Shown one piece after another: positions 17,741 through 27,207 of a stretch of 64,000 bases of DNA (position 1 is its first letter; every line of letters begins with the position of its first letter). The notes beneath the pieces were generated by a model. The model searched no databases. It was given only the letters and a program-made list of their open reading frames with translations, and had not been told where the DNA came from. The position numbers were made by a program, and so were the translations under genes. The stretch is from positions 52,331 to 116,330 of the forward strand of contig CAZMVB010000014.1 of NCBI GenBank assembly GCA_964569795.1, in the 5' to 3' direction. The DNA comes from JAHJDS01 sp964569795 (GTDB taxonomy: Bacteria; Desulfobacterota; Desulfarculia; Desulfarculales; JAHJDS01).

Positions 17741-18280
17741 TTAAAAATCTTTATTGTAGTCCTTATCCCAGAAGTGATAAAAGAATTCTGTAGTCATTTC
17801 GCCGCATCGATGTATCAGCCACGCTCTAGCAGTGTCATTTTCCGGATTGTCTGGGTCAAGTAGATTCCAAGCTATCCACGTGCCGATTACAACACAGAGT
17901 ATTTCGTGATCGTTCATTCCGAAGTCTTGGATTTCTGTACTTGATTTAATATCGACTAACATATTTTCGCAATGTTCATAGCAGTCTCGTAGTTCAACAG
18001 ATGCATCCGGGTATTCATCCAGTAAATTTCGTACTATGATCTCTATCAGAGGGTTTGCTGTTTTTCTGGGCACCACGCCCTCAACGACCAGTCTATTGAG
18101 GTTTTGAATTGCCATGTGAACGCCAGCAACCGTGAGAATATAGCTCCAATGTTCAAAATCAATCTCCGAAACCTTGGATGCCTCTTGTACCACGAGTCCA
18201 TAGATGATCGTTGAATTGGCTCTGGCCCCGGTAACCACTTCTTTGGCGGTTCGTCCAAGAAAACGTGTTTGTGCCCTCAT
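17741..18280 (-). CDS. Hypothetical protein (island 1 cargo)
   Basis: 179 residues from ATG 18280, which has GGGGGTGG upstream; a TTG at 18313 in frame lacks a ribosome site. The product is predicted soluble and mostly helical, acidic in its second half, and ends EFFYHFWDKDYNKDF. I recognise no family. It lies between the ankyrin gene and the serine recombinase, both on different transcripts. Confidence 0.6.
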   Translation of the reverse strand: MRAQTRFLGRTAKEVVTGARANSTIIYGLVVQEASKVSEIDFEHWSYILTVAGVHMAIQNLNRLVVEGVVPRKTANPLIEIIVRNLLDEYPDASVELRDCYEHCENMLVDIKSSTEIQDFGMNDHEILCVVIGTWIAWNLLDPDNPENDTARAWLIHRCGEMTTEFFYHFWDKDYNKDF

Positions 18281-18490
18281 GACCAACCACCCCCAAAATG
18301 TCTGCTTAGACAATATTTAAGTCAGGTGTAAATGTCAACAAGGACTTAAATAACGGCTTCGCTTCTAGACTTTGATACAAAGCTTCACCGTCCGAGGGTA
18401 CAGTGTGAAGTTCATGATTAAATAGGTGGTTGCTTATTTTCCGAAGGTAAGGGGAGCGACCTCGATTAAAACAACTGCCAGTAAAACGTC

Positions 18491-19153
18491 TCATTTCAAC
18501 AGTTTTTGGACCATGGGGCCGGTCCATGGTTTGCCGGTCATGGTCTGGACTCCCTGGCGGTTCAACTCTTTGGACACCTGGACGTATGAGCGCTGTCTAC
18601 CGTACTTCGGCTTGCGCCTGAGCGCCCTGGCCTTGGCGATGATCGACCGGCCGGCTTCACTGTCACGATAGCCCTTGCGGCCTTCGCATTTGCCTTCCCT
18701 GGCCCGTTTGCGCTCCCGAGCGGCCCTGAGCTTCTGGACCAACATGGACTTGTCATACTCGGCTATGGCCCCGAACACCTGCCGGATCAGTTTCCGGGTG
18801 GGGTCATCGGCACAGAGGTCTGGTCCTTCGGTCGTGGACACCAGGCTGAATCCCATGGCCTGAAAGTCCCTGATGATCGCCTCCTGGACCATAAGGTCAC
18901 GGGCCAGGCGGTCCAGCTTTTCGATCAGGACCGTCTTTACCCCGTGGTCGTTTTGCTCCAGGGAGACAAGCATGTCGGCCAGGGCGGGACGGTCCTCAAG
19001 CGTACCACTCACGCCCTCTTCACGGTAGGTCTGGACAATCTGGTAGCCGTGGGCCTGGGCATAGGTGCGGATGGCCTTCCTCTGCCGTTCAAGGCCGTGT
19101 CCGTCCACCTGGCCCTGACTCGACACCCTCAGATAAGCGAACGCTTTTTTCAT
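18491..19153 (-). CDS. Serine recombinase (resolvase/invertase family)
   Basis: 220 residues. Resolvase catalytic domain: YLRVSSQGQ with the nucleophile Ser at ~residue 10, then YREEGVSGTLEDRPAL, and the LIEKLDRLARDLMVQE helix with catalytic Arg residues; IAEYDKSMLVQKLRAARERK forms the long helix E. The C-terminal part (residues ~160-220) has a Hin-like HTH (SYVQVSKELNRQG). ATG 19153 follows GGAGAG. GC content is higher than in surrounding cargo. The first of three structured direct repeats begins 150 nt from its start, so it may act on them; that link is inferred. Confidence 0.9.
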   Translation of the reverse strand: MKKAFAYLRVSSQGQVDGHGLERQRKAIRTYAQAHGYQIVQTYREEGVSGTLEDRPALADMLVSLEQNDHGVKTVLIEKLDRLARDLMVQEAIIRDFQAMGFSLVSTTEGPDLCADDPTRKLIRQVFGAIAEYDKSMLVQKLRAARERKRAREGKCEGRKGYRDSEAGRSIIAKARALRRKPKYGRQRSYVQVSKELNRQGVQTMTGKPWTGPMVQKLLK

Positions 19154-19302
19154 TTCATTCTCTCCAAAACGCCATTTGCTGATTATGCTTATATCATTGA
19201 TTGGCAAGGTCTGTCAAGACTTTACTATTACCTAATCTCTAGAATTAGTTTTAGGCAATAGCCGTCAATGAGTTGACAGGGGTGGCCAAGGGTATCGTCC
19301 CG

Positions 19303-19535
19303 CCCTGCTCTTGACCAGCGAAGGAACTCACCTAGATGGTCCTGGCCACCGTGGCAGTTTGATAATTCACGGAGACGAACAGCGTAGGTTTGTACTGGCT
19401 AAGGCAGATCGGCCACTGAGAGGCAAATCACGTCCTCTCGGTGTCAGGATCAGCGGTGAAGCGGTCCATCGACCCACGGCCCCCCGAAAATATTTTGGGA
19501 TTCGCCACGCAATTTGGACGGAAAAATCCGTTTTG
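19303..19535 (+). repeat. Structured repeat R1
   Basis: First copy of a ~230-bp repeat family. The core from 19398 (GCTAAGGCAGATCGGCCAC) continues through CTGAGAGG...CCTCTCGG (hairpin with one G-U pair), GGTCCATCGACC (4-bp mini-hairpin) and CCCGAAAATATTTTGGG. It shares long near-identical blocks with R2 and R3. The 5' third is more diverged. Confidence 0.85.
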
Positions 19536-20117
19536 GCCTGATGCCTCACTGGAAAGCTGCTCCGGGGACAGACCAAAAAATCAATTTAAGAAGGGGGCTT
19601 TCGTCCAGGTGGATTCAGCCCCCCACGGACCTGACTCTTCAAGAAGATATCGCAATATAACATAGCAGATTTAATCATAAAATAGTGTTATATTGTCTTC
19701 TTTGCTACGTTAATTATTTCTCAGGGGAAAAAAGTGTTGCATCCTAGAGAGTATGGCGCTATAATATTTATAATTGCTGTCCTCGTTAGCTGTCGTGGTA
19801 CCTAGGTAATATTCCGGTTCTGGCGGGTACGGCTTTTTCTCGCCCGGTATCTCTTCCTCGGCCTCTTGCATCGTTTACTATTGGCGTGCATTCCCTTCTG
19901 AACGGTGCGTCAGGTTATCCCGGAATCTGCTTTCATGGTGGGAGGCTTTTTCCACGGTCATGTCGGGGCCAACACGGCTTGGATCGCTTTTACCCATGCG
20001 GGGTATTTCACTCTAATTATTGTTGGACGGCACGTGGATTCGCAAATTGAGGTGCGAGCATCCATCGTGTTAACGAGAGCGCAACTCAGCGCTACCACCA
20101 TTAACTGAAAGGAGGAC
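19536..20117. other. Non-coding stretch between R1 and the 151-residue gene
   Basis: Contains a tail that resembles the sequence after R2 (CTGGAAAGC; a GGATTCAGCC...GATAT block) and the AAAGGAGG ribosome site of the next gene. No other gene is supported. Confidence 0.4.
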
Positions 20118-20573
20118 ATGGTTATGGGTTTGCTTCAGGACTATAACGAACGAGTAAAAAAGCTGGCGGTCGATGTGATGCACGTTGAGTTGGTGAAGCC
20201 CAATAACACCCACGAACTCGTGACCTCGGTGCGGCCAAACAAAAAGTACTGGTTGGTGTTGAAAATCAAGAACAGTGGCGTCGCCGAAAACTCGATATTC
20301 ACAAAGACCGTGCTGAGGGTGCAAGGGAAAGCAAACCAGCTCGAATTCTACGAAAACGACAGATTCAATCAAGTGCTTCCGCCTGACTACCAGGGCCAGC
20401 CGAGAGTGCATCTGAAAGTTGGACAGCTGGGGCCGGGGCAGATCTCGAACCCGATAGCATACTTCAAGGCTAAAAAGCAGCAGCTCACAAAGAATCTGAA
20501 GTTTAAAATCGGAGTCTATGCAGACATCCGTCCCTACGGCAAGTACTGGAAGAACGACAGCCCGAATCTTTGA
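20118..20573 (+). CDS. Hypothetical protein (island 1 cargo)
   Basis: 151 residues, ATG 20118 preceded by a textbook AAAGGAGG. Begins with a short helix (LLQDYNERVKKLAVDVM), then an alternating beta pattern (KKYWLVLKIKNSGVAENSIF) that resembles an immunoglobulin-like or CARDB-type beta sandwich; no catalytic motif and no signal peptide. Sits alone between repeats R1 and R2. Function unknown. Confidence 0.7.
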   Translation: MVMGLLQDYNERVKKLAVDVMHVELVKPNNTHELVTSVRPNKKYWLVLKIKNSGVAENSIFTKTVLRVQGKANQLEFYENDRFNQVLPPDYQGQPRVHLKVGQLGPGQISNPIAYFKAKKQQLTKNLKFKIGVYADIRPYGKYWKNDSPNL

Positions 20574-20690
20574 TCTCGAGGCGCTAGAGTCTATCAGTAT
20601 ACTCTCATCTAGCGTGCACACTTGTTGCTGCCCGTTGAGGTTGCCAGCTCTCGGCGGCCACGAGTTGCTCCCCGGTGTGCCGCGGGCGTG

Positions 20691-20917
20691 CCGCCCGACC
20701 CTGGACCAGCGACGGACCTTGATAGTCTGGCCCATTGGGACATTTGGATCATAAACGGGGAAGAACTTAGGTTGCCAGGGCTAAGGCAGATCGGCCACTG
20801 AGAGGCAAATCACGGCCTCCTAGGGGCAGGATCAGCTGATAAGCGGTCCATCGACCCACGGCCTGCCAAAAATATTTTGGGATGCCTCGCGCAATTTGGA
20901 AGAGAAAATCAGTTTCA
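20691..20917 (+). repeat. Structured repeat R2
   Basis: Second copy, same orientation. CAGCGACGGACCTTGATAGT at its start is shared with R3; the core GGCTAAGGCAGATCGGCCAC is identical in all three. In the last hairpin the G-U pair of R1/R3 is an A-U pair (CCAAAAATATTTTGG), a compensatory change. Confidence 0.88.
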
Positions 20918-21083
20918 CCTATACGGACCAAACCTGTGGTTGGTAGGGAAGCGTATGGCTTCCGACAGCCTGGAAAGCGAGAATATCCGGAATGGATGAA
21001 CCCAACAGGAGAGTCTTGGCCTGAGAGATATATTATGATTTTTTTAGCCAGATGATTTTGTTATCCCATACGCCTGATTTTTT

Positions 21084-22529
21084 CTAAATTATATTTAAAA
21101 ACTCGTAGAGCACGCATTGGCCAACTGTAAGCCTTAAAGCCTCTAAATAAACATCATTATTCAGTTTAATGACTTCATTTAATGCCTGATTGCACACCTG
21201 ATGTTTCTTGCTCATGGGATCACATACACTGACGTCTGCAGGAATGCAAGACCCTCTATGAGCAACGCAATTGCGGCGTCTGTACCATATTGGTATCATG
21301 TTAATTACATCGGTGTGCTGCTGGCCTGCATTGATAAATGTTTTTGAAATCTTTTTCGCCAGAAAGACCTGTCGGATATGCTCACCAACAATGTCCTCGG
21401 CATTGTCCTGAATTACCCTAGGTATCTTCCTCCTGTTTAATACAGGATTTCCTGACCAGTCTAATAGAGGCTGCCCTATGTATTTTCTCCATCGAGCCAT
21501 CATTTCAATTAAATTCCAATACCTGAAATACTGAAAGAAAACATTTTCCTCAGCGAGTGCTTCCCTAAATGAGTTTAGAATTAGCTTTATCTTATCGTTA
21601 CCCCTAGCCCTATCCAGTCTAGATTTTATCTGGTCCGGTGATTCTCCCGCTAAAAACCCAGGTAGTAAATTGCCTTTATAGTTAGATGATAAAATTTGAT
21701 AGGCCCCTTGTCCAGTATTCATCTCTAGCACAAGCATAGCAAAAGGCTGACCGCTTGCTGACCTCCCAAATGACATAATATTACATAGCAGCATCGCCTC
21801 ATTCAATATGATTTCGCTGGCCTTCTTCAAATCATGAGCAAAAACATTTGGCATGAGAGCAAGCATACATGGTTTATCGTGCCTTGCATTAATCATAAGG
21901 CGTTCTTGGTCCGACTCATTGAGTGGACGTAATTGGAAATTTACCAAAACCTCATTCATAGAAGCAACTATATCCAAACATCCTAAACCACCAAGTCGAA
22001 TTAGACGGTAGCGAAGGATATCAATATCCTGACTGATCATGATGCCCATAATCCATACTAAAGCCCGGTAATGATTCACCCCCGCTTCACCAGATAGACA
22101 GCCGATTCCCTCGTTCCGGATATTTTCTCGCATCGCTAATATCTGGGTATACCTGTCTGCCGGGGAAATTGATTCGTCGATTACTTCGTCTCTGTTAATC
22201 ACTGTGAAAGGCAGCGTAAAGTGTGGAGGATTGTCTGTAGCAATAGGTATGCCCTGTCCTTCTTTAGAAAAAATAATCTCAGAAACATAGTATAGTCCAG
22301 GGATGAAGTCAGTAACTATCGTATGAGTTATTCTTACTTTACCTGGTGTTAGCCTGTATTTGCATGGATAGCTGCCCTTAAAAATGTCAAATTCCTCGGA
22401 CACGTATCGTATTTGCAAATGTACAGTTGAAAAATCAAGGTTATCCGGAGCTTGGACGATTACTTCAAGTTCATCACCATGCTCCAAAAAATCCCTGGTT
22501 ATTATTGGTGCAGTAGATGGTGCCATCAT
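21084..22529 (-). CDS. Hypothetical protein with possible HEPN RNase motif
   Basis: 481 residues from ATG 22529 (ATG 22526 or TTG 22538 also possible; no strong ribosome site). N-terminal ~120 residues alternate hydrophobic/polar like a beta domain; the rest is mainly helical. Near the C-terminus WYRRRNCVAHRG contains R-N-x3-H, the R-x4-6-H signature of HEPN ribonucleases found in abortive-infection and toxin systems, in a helical setting that fits. Transcribed against its neighbours and framed by repeats R2 and R3. A defence role is plausible but unproven; coincidence of a short motif is the main alternative. Confidence 0.65.
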   Translation of the reverse strand: MMAPSTAPIITRDFLEHGDELEVIVQAPDNLDFSTVHLQIRYVSEEFDIFKGSYPCKYRLTPGKVRITHTIVTDFIPGLYYVSEIIFSKEGQGIPIATDNPPHFTLPFTVINRDEVIDESISPADRYTQILAMRENIRNEGIGCLSGEAGVNHYRALVWIMGIMISQDIDILRYRLIRLGGLGCLDIVASMNEVLVNFQLRPLNESDQERLMINARHDKPCMLALMPNVFAHDLKKASEIILNEAMLLCNIMSFGRSASGQPFAMLVLEMNTGQGAYQILSSNYKGNLLPGFLAGESPDQIKSRLDRARGNDKIKLILNSFREALAEENVFFQYFRYWNLIEMMARWRKYIGQPLLDWSGNPVLNRRKIPRVIQDNAEDIVGEHIRQVFLAKKISKTFINAGQQHTDVINMIPIWYRRRNCVAHRGSCIPADVSVCDPMSKKHQVCNQALNEVIKLNNDVYLEALRLTVGQCVLYEFLNII

Positions 22530-22538
22530 GGACAGCAA

Positions 22539-23056
22539 TTATGCCGCTGTAGACCCGGCACAACCCGGACTCCTCTATGTAAATCCGATTCTACAGTCAT
22601 TTGCTGCAAAGCTCCGCCTGCCTCAACTTAATCTCAATGATTATTATAGTATCACAATTGGCCTCGAACATCAACATTTCTCAGACACGAATTCAAACCA
22701 ATCCATTTGTTTGGAATCAGGGCTGGGTCGGCATTTAGAACTGGCTAGCGAAGACTACCCAATGGTCTGGGCTAAAGAAAAAGAAACTCTGGGGGCAACT
22801 GTGAAGATTTAGTCGTTACAATTGCTTAGCCTGCCACCCAGTCCGGCAGGTGGAGGTATGCACTGTATCTGTAGACTCCCGCCCGCTGACGACGAGTCAA
22901 GATACTGGTCCGCTCTCTGGACAGGACTTTACCCAAAACCGATTCATCATATTAAATGCCAGCAGTGTTATCGGCAATCCATGTAGGCCCATGATCAAGA
23001 GGAGGAAATAAGAGAGGTGTGCCATTCACTTGATAGTGGCAGATGAGGGCATGACC
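22539..23056. other. Non-coding stretch before R3
   Basis: No supported gene. It includes a CTGCC...GGCAG hairpin near 22832. Probably the promoter region of the leftward HEPN-like gene. Confidence 0.35.
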
Positions 23057-23285
23057 GTGCCCGACCCTGGACCAGCGACGGACCTTGATAGTCCGGGCCA
23101 AAGGACATTCGGATCAATCAAGGGGAAGACTGGCGTAGGTTCGTAAGGCTAAGGCAGATCGGCCACTGAGAGGCAAATCACGGCCTCTCAGGGGGAGGAT
23201 CAGCTGGTAAGCGGTCCATCGACCCACGCCTTCCCGAAAATATTTTGGGATGCAGCACGCAATTTGGAAGGGAAAAATGGTCTTG
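23057..23285 (+). repeat. Structured repeat R3
   Basis: Third direct copy. Its main hairpin is the most perfect: CTGAGAGGC pairs with GCCTCTCAG over 9 bp. The end CACGCAATTTGGA matches R1 and R2. The next gene starts 98 nt downstream. Confidence 0.88.
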
Positions 23286-23383
23286 ACTTCTCATCCGACA
23301 CATATTATTTAAATATCAGTCAGCGACATTCTATAGGGTATACTCATTTAATCTGAAAATGGCTTGGTAAAGGAGGGGTAGTT

Positions 23384-23839
23384 TTGTTAGGTATAAACTC
23401 CTTAGTTTCAATTTCCATAGTTGGCACAATTTTCTTAGTTCCCCATATTGCTAGCAGCGATTCCAGAGCGAAACAAGCGAGGAGAGAAATATTGTCCATT
23501 ATCAAACATCCTCGTGTGTATACCACGGATCGATATGCTATCGGCTATTCTGCTCGCCTTCCTTTGTCCCGAATCAAACAGTTCGTGAGATGTATGGACG
23601 TGAATATTCCTAAAGTTGCCCATCGTGTTATGTATTTTGTTAGGCCAGTAGTTGGTGGATATGGTATTGAAATTCGCCAAATGACCGTTTTTAATTTGCC
23701 AGGAGATATCGGCAGAAAAATGAAACTCGCCTGTCGTCTCATTGCAAATATGCTCGCAAAATGCATGAGGACTCGAATTGTATATATATTCACTAATAAT
23801 CACATCGTGCCATTATATACTTGTGCCGGTTTTCAATGA
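23384..23839 (+). CDS. Hypothetical small protein with N-terminal hydrophobic segment
   Basis: 151 residues, TTG 23384 behind AAAGGAGGGG. Starts with a hydrophobic stretch (SLVSISIVGTIFLVPHIASS) that could be a signal peptide or anchor; the rest is basic. A C-terminal part (YIFTNNHIVPLYTCAGFQ) vaguely recalls the end of a GNAT fold (ALYxxxGF), too little to call. It follows repeat R3 closely and is AT-rich. Confidence 0.6.
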   Translation: MLGINSLVSISIVGTIFLVPHIASSDSRAKQARREILSIIKHPRVYTTDRYAIGYSARLPLSRIKQFVRCMDVNIPKVAHRVMYFVRPVVGGYGIEIRQMTVFNLPGDIGRKMKLACRLIANMLAKCMRTRIVYIFTNNHIVPLYTCAGFQ

Positions 23840-24084
23840 AATGTTAAGCGCGAGGAGCATTACTAGCGGACTTGTTTTGACTAAATGTTAATTATGTGCC
23901 TTACCTAAATAAAAATTCCACCCTTTGAGTAAAGTTTTGGTGTTCCGGTCATTAACAGAGACGTCTATGGAGAGATTAGGCAGACTTGGCGGCAAAACAC
24001 CCACGCTCTCTGCAAATCCTTCTACCTAGAATACATCGAGGCGAAGACGGGGTTCTGCTTCATCAAGAGTGCGTTGCGACCGAA

Positions 24085-24366
24085 TTACCGGAACATGGGC
24101 GGCATTTGGGGCCTGTTTGGCCTGGTGTGCCAACCCCCGCCTCTTGGCGTGGTCGGGGGGTAGTAACCAGGCTGGCCAGGACTCGGGTAGTACTGCGGGG
24201 GCGGCGTATACTGCGGTCGCACCCGGTAGGGCTGATATTGTGGACGGGTATAGTCATACGGCCTGTTCAGGTAGTTCCGTTTGTTGTGTGGGCCGTTGAA
24301 ATATTGGGCGCTTGCCGGCACTACTAACAGCAGCGCCAAGACCAAGCCGATGATTAACGCCTTCAT
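24085..24366 (-). CDS. Small secreted Pro/Tyr/Gln-rich protein
   Basis: 93 residues from ATG 24366 (GGGGGGAGACC upstream). Signal peptide MKALIIGLVLALLLVVPASA followed by a low-complexity mature part of repeated YxP/PxY units (PQYQPYRVRPQYTPPPQYYP). No Cys. Probably extracellular or envelope-associated and unstructured. The style resembles the short exported low-complexity proteins coded at 57.7 and 58.6 kb. No function can be assigned. Confidence 0.7.
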   Translation of the reverse strand: MKALIIGLVLALLLVVPASAQYFNGPHNKRNYLNRPYDYTRPQYQPYRVRPQYTPPPQYYPSPGQPGYYPPTTPRGGGWHTRPNRPQMPPMFR

Positions 24367-24477
24367 GGTCTCCCCCCAAAAAAGCCAAAAAAGACTTGAA
24401 CTCCTTGGGTGAATTTGCGCTGATTCAATATTAGCATTCCAGGCCCCGAAATGGAACCTTGATTTACCCTGAATCAA

Positions 24478-25189
24478 AATATTTTCATTTTATGATTTGA
24501 TATTCAGGTATTGGCAGTCCTTGGCCAGTTAAAATGGCCTTTTTTTGATTTCAAGATGGCCCCTGCCGGTTTGCGCACGGTTTGACCTTTTCGGCAAAAA
24601 GTCGTCTCTCAGGCGAGTTATTGGAAAATGCGGTTTTTGATGCCTGTAACCAAAAGATATTTAAGGAATTAATTGGCCGAAAAATCGGGGTTTTCTGATC
24701 GGGGCATTCTGAGGCATGGTCCGGGTGACTGGCAGAATTCTAGTTTCCGCTCCAGGTCTCCTTTGTTTGACTGTTTTTCCGCGTATTGTTAGCTAGTTGA
24801 GCCATTACCGATGCCAATATTTCGGCACGGTATGCGTTTGGCATCTCGAAAACGGGATACCACAAGGCTTTTTGCCTGAGATCGACAGCAAGATAAATTT
24901 TATTTAATTTTTAAATGATAGTTATTGCAACTAGATACTTACAAAACATAAACCATCGCTTAATTTTTTTGGCCTGCCCGCTATTTTTCGCTTGACATCT
25001 AACCTACCCCCATATATTGTGTCTATGTGGATGGTGACCTCTACAGAGAGTGTGTGCGAATTGGTCTGTTGTGGTGTGTGGATAATGGCCACGCCCTATC
25101 CGATACGTGAAATTTGGGGGAGCCAAGCAGGTACTGGTAAAGACGATGGCCGGGGGACGGCCACTAATTCAATATCGGGGGGTTAACCT
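24478..25189. other. AT-rich stretch without a gene
   Basis: No supported coding frame. It separates cargo from the replication genes; a replication origin or phage-type control region could lie here, but I see no clear iterons. Confidence 0.35.
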
Positions 25190-25440
25190 GCGTAATACGC
25201 TCTTGAATAAATCCCTGTCCCAAGCTCCATACCAGAGGTGGGGACTACCAGCATTAATAGTTGTCGGGAGCCGAGATTGAATCGGCATACCGCCGACGAG
25301 GTAGTTTGACCTCAATTCAAGCGACCGGGGAACATCCCCGTGAAAGGAGGACGGTACGAATAACCAAATCGGAAAAAGGTTAAGCCCGGTCTATCGACAC
25401 CGGGCGTTAACCAGGTTACCCAAGGGCAACCGTTACAATC
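25190..25440 (+). ncRNA. Candidate structured RNA ahead of the replication genes
   Basis: Successive hairpins: GCCGA/TCGGC near 25270, GGGG-AACA-TCCCC near 25330, a strong one at 25378-25412 (GGTTAA+GCCCGGT against ACCGGGC+TTAACC, one bulged G, 8-nt loop) and GGTTACCC-AA-GGGCAACC at 25414-25431. An AAAGGAGG lies at 25343 without a usual start codon behind it. No coding frame spans it. It could be a copy-control RNA, a leader, or an origin structure. Confidence 0.45.
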
Positions 25441-25715
25441 TGATTTTTAACTACCACAGTTGTTTAGCCTTTGTCAAGTTCTACCTAGAATATTCCGCCC
25501 ACGGGTGACCAAGTTTGAACGGTGCTCTGGCGGCCATAGCACCAGGGTGAAACACCACAACTATGCCCTGATATCCAACAATGAGATGCCAGGAAACAGG
25601 TTGAGGATCAAATGGAGTGGTCTGCCAAAAGACCAACACCAACCATAGGACAAGTATGTTCGTTACCACGATCTGTACCATTTCAAAAATGCATGGACAG
25701 ATAAGGAGAGTTTGA

Positions 25716-26945
25716 ATGCATAAAAACATGAGTTGTGTCGTTGACCTTACCCAGGTCAGAGAGCAAAGCGCCAAACTGAAAAAACAGGCAGAACAAGAGG
25801 AAGAGAAGTATCGATACGTAATTTCTGACAAATTAACGCCCTTGACCTGGGAGGAGTCGTCGGTCCGCCGTTTAGTCCTAACTGCGCCGCCACCACCGAC
25901 CCCTCTCTTTTCCAATCTTATCCCTGAAGGTGGAGTGGGAATGATCTCGGGTCCTGGAGCTGTCGGTAAAAGCTTTCTGCTACTGCATTTGTCTTTTTCC
26001 TTGGCAACCGGCAAAGACTGGGGAATCTTCAAACCTACGACTGCAAAGAGAGTACTGTATCTCGGGGGGGAGGACCCAGAGTATGAATTACACCGTCGCT
26101 GTTTCCTGATAGCTCAAAGAATAAATTGTGCAGACGATCCAAACCTTTTAAACAATCTGGCGGTGAGGTCAGTAGCGGGCCGAGTCGGTCCTCTTCTTGA
26201 GGTCAAGGATGGCAACGTAAGAACCTCAGCCAACTACGATTGGCTGTGCAAAAGCCTTGACTCGCTGGCCTATGAAAACCGGAAGATCGAGGTGCTAATC
26301 CTTGACCCGTTGTCTCGCTTTTACGGACTGAATGAGAATGACAACACCCAGGCAACGGCATGGATAAGTTGCCTGGAACGTCTGGAAAGCAAGTATGACC
26401 TCACCGTACATTACGCACACCACGAATCACGGGAAGGGAGCAGAAAGGTCGCCGGGGAGGCAGATGGCCGGGGAGCCACGGCCCTCAAGGACGGGTGCCG
26501 GTGGGCCGCAGGCATGAGGCGAATGTCTCCGCAGGACGGCACCAAATTCGGGGTTAATCCACGCGAGTACGTGGTGTTTGACGTTTCGAAAACGAATTAT
26601 GCGCGTTACCTAAAAAGACCGGCATACTTCAAGCAAATTGAGGGAGGGGTTTTGGTCCCGGTCAATTTGGCTGAAGAACAATTAGACCGCAAAGCGCAAT
26701 TCCTCGCTGGACTGCTTCGAGACGAGAAAGCTACGGGCCACTATTTCAGCATGAATAAGCTGAAGAGGGAGGCCAAGGGCAAGCATATATTTGAGGAAAT
26801 GAAGCAGGAGTTTCCAGGTTTTGCCAGGAGTTCAGGCTTCGACGAGGTGGTCAAACATGCATTGAAAGAGGAAATTCTCAAACACGAAAAGGTGGGCACG
26901 GGAGGAACCACAAAAACCAACGCCCTTGTTCCGGCCAAAGACTAA
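25716..26945 (+). CDS. RepA-like hexameric replicative helicase (AAA_25)
   Basis: 409 residues. Walker A GPGAVGKSFLL at ~residue 78, LYLGGEDPEYELHRR, Walker B VLILDPLSRFYG, and the conserved VHYAHHESR of RSF1010 RepA-type helicases. An N-terminal coiled-coil stretch (residues ~12-32, KLKKQAEQEEEKY) precedes the ATPase. Together with the primase downstream it gives island 1 its own replication start machinery. ATG 25716 follows AAGGAGAG. Confidence 0.87.
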   Translation: MHKNMSCVVDLTQVREQSAKLKKQAEQEEEKYRYVISDKLTPLTWEESSVRRLVLTAPPPPTPLFSNLIPEGGVGMISGPGAVGKSFLLLHLSFSLATGKDWGIFKPTTAKRVLYLGGEDPEYELHRRCFLIAQRINCADDPNLLNNLAVRSVAGRVGPLLEVKDGNVRTSANYDWLCKSLDSLAYENRKIEVLILDPLSRFYGLNENDNTQATAWISCLERLESKYDLTVHYAHHESREGSRKVAGEADGRGATALKDGCRWAAGMRRMSPQDGTKFGVNPREYVVFDVSKTNYARYLKRPAYFKQIEGGVLVPVNLAEEQLDRKAQFLAGLLRDEKATGHYFSMNKLKREAKGKHIFEEMKQEFPGFARSSGFDEVVKHALKEEILKHEKVGTGGTTKTNALVPAKD

Positions 26946-27142
26946 GAGGGTAAGACCGTCTTAGAAGGTTTTTTTCAGACATGACTATCTTAGAACATAT
27001 TGAAATAAAGGCAATACCAATCAAAATCAAGAGGGAATTTCCCTCTAGAGGGTCATTCTGGTAATTGCCCTCTATCAACCATTTGTAATCATTGAAAAAG
27101 GGGTAAGAGAGTAAGAGGGTAAAGTCTCCTATATAGAAGAAA

Positions 27143-27175
27143 ACGGGCTACGGCTTTGCGTAGACCGTAGCCCGT
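27143..27175 (+). terminator. Perfect 11-bp hairpin between helicase and primase genes
   Basis: ACGGGCTACGG pairs fully with CCGTAGCCCGT around an 11-nt loop, followed by ATCTTCAATAGATTCTTTC. No pure T-run, so termination may be partial and set the helicase:primase ratio. Just upstream, 27101-27123 has repeated GTAAGAG words that also occur at 26950. Confidence 0.5.
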
Positions 27176-27207
27176 ATCTTCAATAGATTCTTTCTTGGTA
27201 TGTAAAG

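Noticed and set aside
22384..22812. Rightward gene overlapping the start of the HEPN-like gene
   Set aside because: Overlaps the better-supported leftward gene and lacks a ribosome site.
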